NCBI RefSeq assembly: GCF_036370855.1
Contig: NC_088102.1
Span: forward strand, 72,487,601 to 72,551,600
Direction of reading: 5' to 3'
Source: Dromaius novaehollandiae
Taxonomy: Eukaryota > Chordata > Aves > Casuariiformes > Dromaiidae
Length of the DNA stretch: 64,000 bases
The notes beneath the pieces were generated by a model. The model worked only from the letters and a program-made list of their open reading frames with translations. It ran no database searches and was not told where the DNA came from. Both the position numbers and the translations under genes were made by a program. Each line of letters begins with the position of its first letter. Positions within the stretch are counted from its first letter, which is position 1. Positions 1 through 10,690 of the stretch are shown here, piece after piece.

Positions 1-123
1 GCTGCCCTGGCAGCGAGGCCTGCGATTCTGCCTATATATTGCCCTCCCCATAGCGGGGGCCTCTGGTGGCCCAGGAGGCAAGCAGGAGCTGGGGACCGCA
101 GCATTGGGCAGGAGGTGTTTGGG
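1..123 (+). promoter_or_regulatory. Core promoter and 5' UTR of SRCR gene A
   Basis: A TATA box (tatatatt) lies at 33-40, about 85 bases before the chosen ATG at 124. The same core occurs before genes C, E, F and G. The inverted CCAAT box and the GATA motifs seen upstream of those genes would fall just outside the window here. At the place where gene C has an upstream ATG (C 18214), gene A reads ATT. Confidence 0.7.
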
Positions 124-3100
124 ATGGCCACCATCAGCCAGCTCCTTGCCAGCGCACTGGGACTGCTGCTGTGCGTGCAGCTCTGCAGGGGTGAGTGCCT
201 GCGGGCTCCCCGGGGCTGGAGCTGCCTGCCCTCACGCTGAGAGTGGGAGGCAGTCCTGGGGTTGGGGAGGCCACCGTGGAGCTGGGGTGGCCATCATGGG
301 TCTGTGCGTGACCTGCTGGGTGGGCTTCTCAGAGGCACCAGTGGAGGCACACCACCTGGGCAGCCCCCAGGGGCCCACGGTGCCTGCACTGTGCTGGGGA
401 CAGGGTTTTTGCAGTGGGGCCGAACACTGAGCACATGTGGCAGGACATGTCCTCTGCTGTGTTCACCTTGCATTGGGTGCTGGACATTCAGGGTCTGGAT
501 ATGGCCCTACCTTTCTTCACACCTGGTGTCCTGCAGTGCACCCAAGGCTTTTCCACCCACACAGCCATATGCCAGGGTCCAAAAGCCAGGCCCGCAGTGG
601 GGAGTGGAGGCCATCAGGGCAGGGAACAGCTGTGGGACAGAGCTCCCTGGCCAGCCTGGCAGGGCATGCTACACCAGACAACACTGACACCATGCTGGGA
701 CTCCATGTCCTCCTTTATGGTCCCACATGGGCACCCACAGGCACTGGGGAGCTGCGACTGGTTGACGGAGGCAGCCGCTGCGCTGGCCGGGTGGAGGTGA
801 AGCACGAGGGCCAGTGGGGCACCGTGTGCAGCTATGACTTCCTCTGGGATGTCCGTGGGGCCTCCGTGGTCTGCAGGCAGCTGGGATGTGGCACCGTGGC
901 AAGGACTTCCCCATACATGCCGTTCGGGGCAGGTGCTGGCCGGATTTGGCTGCAACCTTTTCTATGTCGTGGCACTGAGACAGCACTCCACCACTGTCCC
1001 CACTACGGCTGGGGCCAGCACTACTGTGGCCATGACACAGATGTTGGGGTGACGTGCTCAGGTGAGGGATCAGGATACTCTGCCGGGGAGCAGACCCTTG
1101 GCTGCGTGCAGTTGGGAGATGGCATGGCTATGCACAGGGCCTCCCCACTGGGGCCTGCCCAGGCACAGATGGGGTACAAGAGTAGAGCTGGAGTGCAGCA
1201 CCCTCATGCCCTGAGGGCACCTCTAATACAGATGCTGTGGAGCTCAGGCTGGTGAATGGAGGTGGTCCCTGTGCAGGCAGAGTGGAGGTGAAGCTGCGGG
1301 GCCAGTGGGGAACGGTGGCAGATGACGTATGGGACATGGAGGATGCCGAGGTGGTGTGTCAGCAGCTGGGCTGTGGCTCGGCCAAAAGCGCCCATGACTC
1401 GACCCGCTTTGGGAGAGGGTCTGGACCTATTCAACTGGCTCTTGTGGACTGTCGTGGGGATGAGTCTGCACTCTGGGAATGCACTGTCCCGGGATGGGGG
1501 CCATACCCTGGCCGCCATGACTGGGATGTTGGTGTGGTCTGCCAAGGTAAGAGCCATGGGGTCCCTCCAGGCTGCCTCGCACTCAGGCCCCGCTATGCCA
1601 GCACCAGGATTATGGGGGCAACCCACCTGCAAGCCCCCAGCGTGTTCCACAGACCCCCAAGAGACCCCAGACTCTCTCCTCCGGCAGGGTTTGTGCGGCT
1701 GGTCGGCGGGGACGGCGCCTGCTTGGGCCGCGTGGAGGTCAGGCAGGGCCGAGGCTGGGTCACCCTCTGCAAGGCCCACGTGGACCTCAACACCGCCCAC
1801 GTCATCTGCAAGGAGCTGGGTTGCGGAGCAGCTCTGGCCATCACTGGGGCAGCACGCTTTGGGGCAGGAGCCGGGCCCATCTGGGACGGGGGCTTTGAGT
1901 GTGCAGGCAACGAATCCCTCCTGTCTGCCTGCGCCCGCAGGCTGCCCCATGGCCAGGGTTGCACGCACAACAGCGGCGCTGGCGTCATCTGCTCCCGTAA
2001 GAGAGCAGGGCGTGGGGCAGAAGCTGCAGCGGGAGGCGCGGGGAGACGGGCAGCAGGGACAGGGGTGCCCAGGGCAGGGACAGGGTAGGGAGGCTGTGGG
2101 CTGGCTTGTGGCAGCCCCCAGGGGTGCGGGAAGGCAGCGGGGTGTGGGAGGCAGAGGGCTGCCATGCCTGCATGCCCCCACCATTGCAGAGCAGGGGACA
2201 TGAGGCCTTCATCTCCAGCACCCTTTTCTCCCTCCCAGCCTACACGGGCTTCAGGCTGGTGAACGGCAGCACAGAGTGCACAGGGCGGGTGGAGCTGGAG
2301 GCACGCGGCACCTGGGGCTCCCTCTGCGATGCCGGCTGGGACATGCCCGATGCCCAGGTGCTCTGCCACCACCTCGGCTGCGGCTTTGCCGCCTCCATGC
2401 CCCGTGGAGGGTATTTTGGGACAGGGAGCGGCCCGCTGTGGCAGGACACATTTCACTGCAGCGGGACCGAGTCCCACCTGGGAGAGTGCCCTGCCATGGC
2501 GCTGGGGATCCCTGCCTGCTCGCCGGACCACGCTGCTGCAGTCAATTGCTCAGGTGCGTGTGGGGCAGGTGGTGCCAGCCACAAGGGCTTCCTGGGGGGA
2601 GGGGACCCAGCACCCCAAAAAGGAAGGGTACCCCACTCCCCCTACTGCCACCAGGAGCTGTGGGGCACAGGGCCCATCTGGGGAAGCAGGGCCATGTCAG
2701 GGCAGGAGGAGGGCTGAGCCCAGGCATAGGGCAGCAGGCACATGGGCAGGACGAGGGCAGTGGGGCCATGCTGTCCCCCAGCATCCTGTGGGACTCCTTG
2801 GCACCCCACGGTCCCCACAGAGCCTCAGGACATCTCCCCTCTGTGCGGGGACAGGTGGCACTGAACCCCTGCGGCTGGTGGACGGGGAGAGCCGCTGTGA
2901 CGGGCGCCTGGAGGTGGCCCTACGTGGGGCCTGGGGCCGAGTCCTGGCACAGCAGTGGGATGCCAGCAGTGCCAGCGTGGTGTGCCGGCAGCTCCGGTGC
3001 GGCACGGTGCAGAAGGCCTATGCTGCCCCAGTGCTGGGGCCAGGCTCGAGCCCCCTGGGGCTAAGCGGGCTCCGGTGTGTGGGCACGGAGGCTCGCCTGG

Positions 3101-6068
3101 CCCAGTGCAACTCCACGCTGCCCAGCGCTGTGCCGCCGGACCATGCCGAGGAAGCGGCAGTTGTGTGCTCGGGTGAGTGTGCCGGGAAGGGCCCCGGAAC
3201 ACTGTGGGGGCCCGAGCAGCTGCCCCAACCCAAGCTGTCTCTGGCTGCAGGGAGCCAGCGCGTGCGGCTGGTGAGTGGCCCTGGGCGCTGTGCTGGGAGA
3301 GTGGAGGTCTACGTGCAGGGGACCTGGAGCCGCGTCTGCGAGGACACCTGGGACCTGTGGGATGCCGCTGTCGTCTGCCACCAGTTGGGCTGCGGCGAGG
3401 TCCTGGCAGTGCCCGGCTCGGCCCGCTACGGCCGGGGCTCGGGGCCAGTGTGGCTGGGTGCTGGCGCCTGCTCCGGGGCCGAGGCGACACTCTGGGAATG
3501 CCCAGCCCCGGCACCAGCCCCAGCCCTGGCCCCGGGGCAGCGTGGCTGTAAGGAGGGTGCTGGTGCGGCAGCCATCTGCTCAGGTCAGCACCGCGCTCCA
3601 CCAGGGCCAGGGCCAGCGGGGCTGTGGGACCGGTTGTGGCATCAGCCCTCCCGACCGGCCTCCCTGCCCACCTCCCCACACCCTGGGCAGTCCGGGGAGT
3701 GAGACGGCACCTTCGCCCCACTGCCCTGCCGTGTCCACTCCTTAGGATGCTTCTCATGGTGACCCGGGGAGGTGGGCGGAGTGGCCGGGACAGCAGGGGT
3801 GTCGCCCAGCCCCGCCTGAGCTGTGCCTACGCCCCCATGCTACCCCCTTGCAGAGCTCACAGCCCTGCGGCTGGCAGGCGGCAGCAGCTGCACCGGGCGC
3901 CTGGAGGTCTTCTACAACGGGACGTGGGGCAGTGTGTGCGCCAACGGCACCAGCCCTGCCACAGCCGCTGTGGTGTGCCAGCAGCTGGGCTGTGGGGCTG
4001 GGGGCCGGCTGTCACCTACACCCACAACCACACAGGGCTCAGGCCCCGCGTGGCTGGCCTGGGTACAGTGCGAGCTGGGGGCCGACTCCCTCTGGCACTG
4101 CCCCTCGGCACCCTGGCAGCTGCAGCCCTGTGACTCCCCTGGGGACACCCACATCTTGTGCGACGGGGAGCCTGGAGGTACCAGAGCAACTCCCACATCA
4201 GCCACGGCAACCAGCTGTCCAGATGGCACATCCTGCACAGGTAGCTCTGCCTGCACAGGGCAGCGCGGTGGCCCCAGGGATCCTCCAGCTCGGGGTGGTG
4301 CAGCCTCTCTGTCCCGCCAGCCACTCCCCTGCATCCCGCTGTGCGTCCACAGTGATGCAGCATGGGACATGGCCAGACTCCCTCCAGCCGTGCAGCTCGT
4401 GTCGGTGTCGTCGCAGGTGCTCACAGGACCCACACGGCAGGGGCTGGATCCATGCCAGTGCCCACCATGCTCTGTATCGTCCTGGGCACCCTGCTCTGCC
4501 TGGCCCTGGGGACCCTCGCTGTGCAGGCATGGCGTGCCATGGCTCAGCACAGAGGTGGGTTGTGCCGGTGGTCTCTGGGGCTGAAGCTACTAGGACGAGG
4601 AGTCAGGGCAGAGCCAGTCAGGGCTGGGGGCTGCTGATGGCTCTGGGGACTGCCTGGCCATGGGGCAGCCTGGCTGCACAGGCTGGGGGCAGGCGTGGCA
4701 GTGGAAGCCAGGAGGCCAGTGCTGAGCGAAGGCAGGACCCGGCGCAGCACAGAGGCCAGGCAGGGGCACCAGAGCTGCTCGGAGGATGGGGCAGAGCAGT
4801 GGGGCTGTGCCACAGGGTTATCAAGGTCACAGCTGGTGACCCCCACCATCCCATGTGCTGCTCCCACAGCCTGGGGTTATGGCTGCCCTTGCTTTCCAGG
4901 CCCTGGCAGAGCCACGGACGCAATCTCTGAGGCTGTCTATGAGGAGCTCGACTACACTCTGATGCCGGAGTACCAGGAGGTGCCCAGTGGCTCAGGTGCA
5001 TGCACCCTGACTCCCGTGCTCAGGCCAGCCCAGCCCGGTGCCTCTTCCTGGGGAGGGAGGTCTCTGCACTGAGACCCCCACGCACCCATTGCTGCAGCAG
5101 CCGGGCTGAGAGCCCGGCCACGTGCTGACCATGGGAAGCTGCAGAGCAGGGCTGTATCCTGACCCCTCACAGTCCCCGCTGTGTGGCGAGGCTGTCCTGC
5201 CCAGGGTGCTGGCCAGCCTTTGAGGCTGGGAAGCCTCCCCTAATGCCCCATCGCGCAGGCTCGCCTTCAGATGGCTCAGTGACAAAGCTCTCGTATTACA
5301 CCAGTGACAGCGTGGAGGCCAGCAGCCCCACGACAGCAGCAAGTACAGGGCTGGGGTGCAGAGCCGCAGCCCTCGCGCCGCAGCCGGTGCCAGCAGGGGA
5401 CTCACATCGTGCCTGGGCAGCATGGCCACGTGGCGCTCAGTTATTTTCTGGGCCGGCACTCAAAGCTGGGGCCGCACCTCCTGGCTGCTGACTCCATCCG
5501 AGAGCTGGCATCCCAATGCAGCTGGCCCCCATGTCGGCACCCGCAGCTCCATGGCCAGTGGGGGCTGGCACTATACGACCCCTGCCCTGGAACTTCATTT
5601 CACTGCCCTGTCTGTCGCAGACACCCCTGCACTGCCCAGACACGACCCCTTGGACGGGTACGACGATGCCACGGCCGTACTGCACCTGGGAGAGGTCGCT
5701 GCTCCGGGGCCGAGCGAAAGCGATGGAGATGTCTCCGAGGTGGCAGCACTGGGAGGTAAGAGGTGCCGCAGCCCACACAGCAGCACTGCCCTTCCCAGCG
5801 CTGTGCCATCCCGCTGGGAGAGGCGGCTCCCCCGTGCTCTACCACGGTGGTGGGCAGTGCCTGGGCACAGGGGGAGCCCTGGCCCTGGCCTGGCAGCCGG
5901 GGGATGAAACGGCCCCTAGAGGCACCAGCCATGCTGTCCCCAGTGCGGAGTCCATCCTCGCTGAGCCACTTGGATCTGCCGGGAGCTGCGACAGATGCAC
6001 CAGCCTCAGCACCCCGGGATGCGGGCTATGACGATGTTGGTGCCAGCGGCCCCGGGACATTGCTGTGA
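124..6068 (+). CDS. SRCR gene A: seven-domain WC1/CD163-like membrane receptor
   Basis: This is a predicted 980-residue type I receptor. Exons: signal peptide 124-190; SRCR1 741-1061; SRCR2 1232-1546; SRCR3 1688-1996; SRCR4 2239-2553; SRCR5 2855-3172; SRCR6 3251-3583; SRCR7 plus stalk 3854-4240; transmembrane 4417-4554; tail exons 4900-4995, 5259-5342, 5621-5755 and 5944-6068. All junctions are GT-AG and phase 1, and all exons are open. The membrane helix lies near residues 801-823. The tail has YEEL (Tyr848) followed by DYTL (Tyr853), then YDDA (Tyr908) and YDDV (Tyr968). One exon per domain and eight cysteines in most domains mark group B SRCR. By family knowledge this would be a gamma-delta T-cell co-receptor or scavenger receptor; the ligand is unknown. 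SRCR2 and SRCR5 lack cysteines 2 and 7. Near twin of gene G. Confidence 0.85.
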
Positions 6069-6303
6069 GGACGGCAGGGCCACACTGCAGCAGTCCCTGA
6101 GGACACGCGTGGTGCCATGGAGCTCTGCCCCCACGCAGCCACAGGTCAGCCACGGCAGGCATCGTCTGTCTCATTAACTGCCCACTTGGGCCGGCCAGAG
6201 ACTATGGGCACCATGGAGATATGCCTCCATCATCCTTCCCACGCAGCCCTCCAGGCGCTGCCTGAGTTTGTCTGTGCTTCCACTGTGCATTTCTCTCTTT
6301 TCT

Positions 6304-6327
6304 ATTAAATAAAAATACAAATAAAAG
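6304..6327 (+). terminator. Polyadenylation signals of gene A
   Basis: ATTAAA at 6304-6309 overlaps AATAAA, and a further AATAAA lies at about 6320. They sit about 235 bases after the stop codon. The same cluster is found at the matching place in gene G. Confidence 0.7.
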
Positions 6328-6329
6328 AA

Positions 6330-6915
6330 TATTTGGAGCCTTGGCCCCAAGGTGAAGGCTTTGGGCACATTGCCGTATCACCAGGGGTGGCTGGGGCAGA
6401 AACGGAGCATGTCCTGCTCAGCGTGAGCCCTGTTGCACAGAGACAGGAACTCTCCTGCCGGCCTTGCACGGCTCCAGTTAATCACTGTTGCTGCTGTGGG
6501 TCTTTTGCCCACGCTATCCTACACGGGGATGTTGCCCTGCACAGGGCCCCAGCTACTGTGACCCACACCTGCCCCAGAGCAGCGCGGCACCAGCTTGACA
6601 TTCACCACTGCTGGTGGTGCACACTGCCCATATCAGGGACTGCCATAGAGCGAGTGCTGCTCTGTGGAAAGAGCCAAGCATGGGCAGCGCCGCCCGATGC
6701 AGCAGTGGTGGAGCAGCTGGCAGGCTTCCTCTCCTCACTGGAGGTTTCCCTTGCTGTAAGGCAGGCCTGCAGCCCAAACACAAGGGCAGGACAACAGTGT
6801 GACAAGTGGAGATGTCTTGGAGGGAGGCTATGGTCTGCCTTCCTGCCTGCCAACAAGCAAAGCCCCCATCTGGGAGAGCAGGGCAGATGCTTTGTCTCCT
6901 TGATTGGAGGCATCA
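6330..6915. repeat. 3'-flank block after gene A
   Basis: No gene is visible here. The block is shared with 11670-12172, 24515-25095, 38203-38704, 49430-50050, 58124-58711 and 63349-63925. It begins right after each polyadenylation site and ends at CR1 sequence in most copies. Its short open frames are not kept between copies, so it is a duplicated spacer, not coding sequence. Confidence 0.65.
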
Positions 6916-7376
6916 CTGGGCACCAGTGAAAAGAGTCTGGCCCCATCCTCTTCACACACTCCCTTCACATAGTTATACTAATCAATAAAAATCCCCCCAC
7001 TCAGGCTTCTCTTCTCCACCATGAACAGGCCCAGCTCTCTCAGCCTTTCCTCGCATGACACATGCTCTCGTCCCTTCAGCATCTTAGGAGCCCTTTGCTG
7101 CACTCGCTCCAGGAGCTCCATGTCTCTCTCATCTTGAGGAGCCCAGAACTGCACATAGCACTCCAGACGTGGCCTCCCCAGGGCTCAGTAGAGGCACAGG
7201 ATCACCTCCCTCCACCTGCTGACAACACTCTGCCTAATGCAGCCCAGCATACCCTTGGCCTTCTTGGCCACAAGGGCACAGTACTGGCTCACGGTCAGCT
7301 TGTTGTCCACCAGGCCTCCCAGGTCCTTCTCTGCACGGCTGCTTTCCAGCAGGTCAGCCACCACCCTCTACTGCAT
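6916..7376 (-). mobile_element. CR1 LINE fragment, minus strand
   Basis: The sequence reads as the reverse complement of the 3' part of a CR1 LINE (end of the reverse transcriptase frame and 3' UTR). Typical minus-strand CR1 wording such as gggcaccagtgaaaagagtc and caggaggtcagccacc-like blocks are present. It ends sharply against receptor sequence at about 7377, and the matching junction at 59168 shows it was there before the large duplication. Confidence 0.8.
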
Positions 7377-7642
7377 GGACAGACACTCCTGCCCTGCCCA
7401 GGGACTACATCCTAGATGGGTACAATGATGCCGTGGCCACGCTGCACCCCGGAGCGGCCCCCGGTCAGGGGCCGAGCAAGGAAGGTCTCCGAGGCAGCAG
7501 GGCTGGGAGGTACGAGGCACCACAGCCTGCGTGGCAGTGCTGCTGTTCCCAGCACCGTGCCTTCCCATCAGGAGAGGCAGCTCCCCCATACTGTGGGGCT
7601 AACCACCCTGATCATCTCCCCACACCCTGAGCAGTCCTGGGC

Positions 7643-7659
7643 GGGGGGGGGGGGGGGGG
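7643..7659 (+). repeat. G17 homopolymer
   Basis: An uninterrupted run of 17 G lies in the SRCR6-7 intron remnant of module B. The matching run in module H (59437-59451) has 15 G. Whole genes have only a short G run here. Confidence 0.9.
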
Positions 7660-9074
7660 AGAGCACCTTTGCCCCACTGCCTCGAGGTGTCCGCTCCTTG
7701 GGGTGCTTCTCTTAGTGCCCCAGGGAGGTGGGCGGAGTGGCCAGGACAGTGGGGGTGTCTGCCCACGCCCGCCTGAGCCGTGCACCTGCACCATGCTGCC
7801 CCCTTGCAGAGCTCACAGTCCTGCAGCTGGCGGGCGGCAGCAGCTGCACCGAGCGCCTGGAGGTCTTCCACAACGGGACGTGGGGCAGCGTGTGCGCCAA
7901 CGTCACCAGCCTCGCCACAGCTGCTGTGGTGTGCCGGCAGTGGGGCTGAAGGGCCACAGGCCGGCTGGCATCTGCCCCCGCAGGCACACAGGGCTTGGGC
8001 CCCCGCATGGCTGGCCTGGGTGCAGTGTGGGCTGGGGACCGACTCCCTCTGGCACTGCCCCTCGGCACCCTGGCACCTGCAGCCCTGCGACTCCCTCGGG
8101 GATATTCACACCATGTGTGATGGGGAGCCTGGCGGCACCAGAGGGACTCCCACATCAGCCATGGCAACCAGCCGCCCAGATGGCACAGACGGCATAGGTA
8201 CCTCTTCCCGCGCAGAGCAGCACGGTGGCCCCAGGGACCCTCCAGCTCCGACCAGCACAGCCCAGTGGAGGAGGAGCAGCTCTGGCAAGGAGATCCCAGC
8301 TGCCCGGGCACTGATACCCCTCGGCCTCATGCAGGGGTTGGCCCCCGGGCACAGGGGTGCCCTCCTTGGCCTCCCTGTCCCTCCTGCCACTCCTCTGCAC
8401 CCCCCGTGCATCCACAGTGATGCAGCATGGGACAGGGTCCCCAGACTCCCTCCAGCTCTGCCGCATGTTGGTGTCGTCGCAGGTGCCCACAGGAGCCCCA
8501 CAGCGGGTGCTGGGGCCATGCCAGTGCCCGTCATCTTCTGCATCATCCTGGGGACCCTACTCCGCCTGGCCCTGGGGGCCCTCGCCGTGCAGGCAAGGCG
8601 CGCCATGGCTCGGCACAGAGGTAGGTCATGTCGGGGGTCTCTGGGGCTGAAGCTACCAGGAGGAGGCGCCAGGGCAGAGGCTGTCTGGGCTGGGGGCTGC
8701 TGATGGTTCCTGGGACTGCCTGGCCACGGGGCGGCCCAGCTGCACAGGCTGTAGGTGGGTGTGGCAGTAGAGGCCAGGAGGCCAGTGCCGAGCAGGGGCA
8801 GGACCCAGGGCAGCACGAGGGTCAGGCAGGGGTGCCAGAGCCACTCAGAGGATGGGGCAGAGCAGTGGAGCTGGGCCACAGGGTTATTGCGGGCACAGCT
8901 GGTGACCCCCACCATCCCACATTCTGTGCCCACGGCCTGGGGTTACGGCTGCCCTTGCTTTCTAGGCCCTGGCAGAGCCACGGATGCAATCTCTGAGGCC
9001 GTCTATGAGGAGCTCGACTACACCCTGACACTGGAGTACCAGGAGGTGCCCAGTGTCTCAGGTGCATGCACCCT

Positions 9075-9354
9075 GGGACAGGAGCTTCAAGTGTTCAGGC
9101 AACGAATCTCTCCTGTCTGCCTGCACCCACAGACTGCCCCATGGCCAGGGCCGCACACTCAGCACCGATGCCAGTGTTGTCTGCTCTCATAAGAGCACGG
9201 AGCACGGGGAAAAGGCTGCAGAGGGAGGCACTGGGAGACGGGCAGTGGGGACAGGGGTGCCCTGGGCAGGGACGGGGCATGGAGGCTGTGGGCTGGCTTG
9301 TGGCACCCCCCAGGGGTGTGGGGAGGCAGAGGGATGCGGGAGGCAGAGGGCTGC
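9075..9354 (+). repeat. SRCR3 half-exon plus intron patched into a tail intron of module B
   Basis: Between tail exons 1 and 2 lies the second half of an SRCR3 exon (about 9081-9190, with the GNESLLSAC motif) followed by its downstream intron. Both sides then resume gene C-like tail-intron sequence (compare 23186-23210). The donor after the fragment reads AT instead of GT, as in gene F. The same patch is in module H at about 60866-61145. Confidence 0.75.
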
Positions 9355-10690
9355 AATGGCCTGGCAGGCCATGACTCCCAACAGCCCCTCCCTCGCCAGC
9401 CCGGCTCAGCCCAGTGCCTCTCCGTGGGGAGGGAGGTCCCTGTACTGAGGCCCCCACGCACCCGCTGCAGCAGCTGGGCTGGGAGCCCGGCCACGTGCAG
9501 GCCGTGGGGAGCTGCAGCGCAGAGGCATCTCCTGGCCCTCCACAGTCACCGCTGTGTGGCAAGGCTGTCCTGCCCAGGGTGCTGGCCAGGCCATGGGTCC
9601 AGGCAGCCTCCCCTAACGCCCCATCCTCCAGGCTCCCCGTCGGAGGGCTCAGTGATGAAGCTGCCATGTTGCACCGTCCACAATGTGGAGGCCACCAGCC
9701 CCGGGACAGCAGCAGGTACGGGGCCGGGGCGCAGGACCGTGCTGCCGTGTGCCCAGAGCTGCAGCCCTCTGAGGCAGCTGGTGCCAGCAGGGGCCTCACA
9801 TGGTGCCTTGGCAGCATGGCCATGTGGCCCTCGGTTATTTTCTGGCCTGGCACTTGTGGCTGGGGACAAGTCTTGGGCTGCTGGCTCCATTCGAGAGCTG
9901 GCAGCCCCATGCAGCAGGCCCTAACATTGGCACCCCCAGTTCCACAGCCAGTGGGGGCTGGCACAACGCGGCCCCTGCCCCCGCCTTTGTTTCACTGACC
10001 ATCTGTCGCAGACAACCCTGCCCAGGCATGACCTCCCAGATGGGTACAATGATGCCGCGGCCACGCTGCACCCTGGAGTGGCCCCTGCTCAGGGGCCGAG
10101 CAAGGAAGGTGTCTCTGAGGCAGCGGGGCTGGGAGGTAAGAGGCACCACAGCCTGCGTGGCAGTGCTGCTGTTCCCAGCACCGTGCCATCCCACCAGGAG
10201 AGGCAGCTTCCCCGCGCTGTGCCGCAGTGGTGGGCAGCGTGTGGGCATGGGGGGGATCCCCAGGCGGGTCCTGGCAGCCAGGGGATGAAACAGCCGCTAC
10301 AGAAACTGGCCTTGCTGACCCCAGTGGGGAGCCCACCCTCGCTGAGCCACCTGGAGCTGCCGGGAGCTGTGACAAACGCCCTAGCCTCAGCGCCTGGGGA
10401 CATGGGCTACGGCGACGTTGGCGTCAGCAGCCCCGGGACATCGCTGTGAGCACGATGGGGCCACGCTGCAGCAGTCCCTGGGTACGCACGTGGTGCCATG
10501 GGGCTCTGCCCCCACGCAGCCATGGCCCAGCCTCAGAGGGCGTTGGCTGCCTGATTGACCACCCACTCAGGCCTGCCAGGGCCTACGGGCACTGTGGAGA
10601 TCTGCCTCCATCATCCCGCCAACACAGCCCTCTGGCCATGCCAGACTTTGTGTGTCCTTCCACTGTGCATTTCTCTCTTTTCTATTGTTC

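Larger units (their letters stand above)
7377..10690 (+). pseudogene. Module B: promoterless SRCR7-transmembrane-tail pseudogene
   Basis: This is a 3' fragment of the receptor gene with no promoter, signal peptide or SRCR1-6. It opens with a scrambled third-tail-exon piece (7384-7510) joined to SRCR6-7 intron sequence. Then come SRCR7 at 7810-8197, transmembrane exon 8483-8620, tail exon 1 at 8966-9061, tail exon 2 at 9632-9715, tail exon 3 at 10012-10135 and last exon 10325-10449. SRCR7 has TGA at 7947-7949 in place of a conserved cysteine and one extra base downstream. Tail exon 3 is 124 instead of 129 bases. The YEEL exon is intact, but the YY of tail exon 2 is CC and YDDV is YGDV. It lacks the usual ATTAAA because its 3' UTR runs into B2 at about 10686. 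Confidence 0.8.

Noticed and set aside
1204-2184. Long minus-strand open frame of 326 codons opposite SRCR2-3
   Set aside because: It mirrors GC-rich plus-strand SRCR exons and crosses introns; similar antisense frames recur opposite every gene copy and have no domain.
4321-4400. Possible extra stalk exon between SRCR7 and the membrane exon
   Set aside because: A cacag acceptor-like site is present, but no matching donor and no conserved reading frame among copies.
7947-7949. TGA in SRCR7 of B and H read as selenocysteine
   Set aside because: No SECIS-like structure was looked for with success, the module lacks a promoter and signal peptide, and neighbouring exons are frameshifted, so nonsense decay is simpler.
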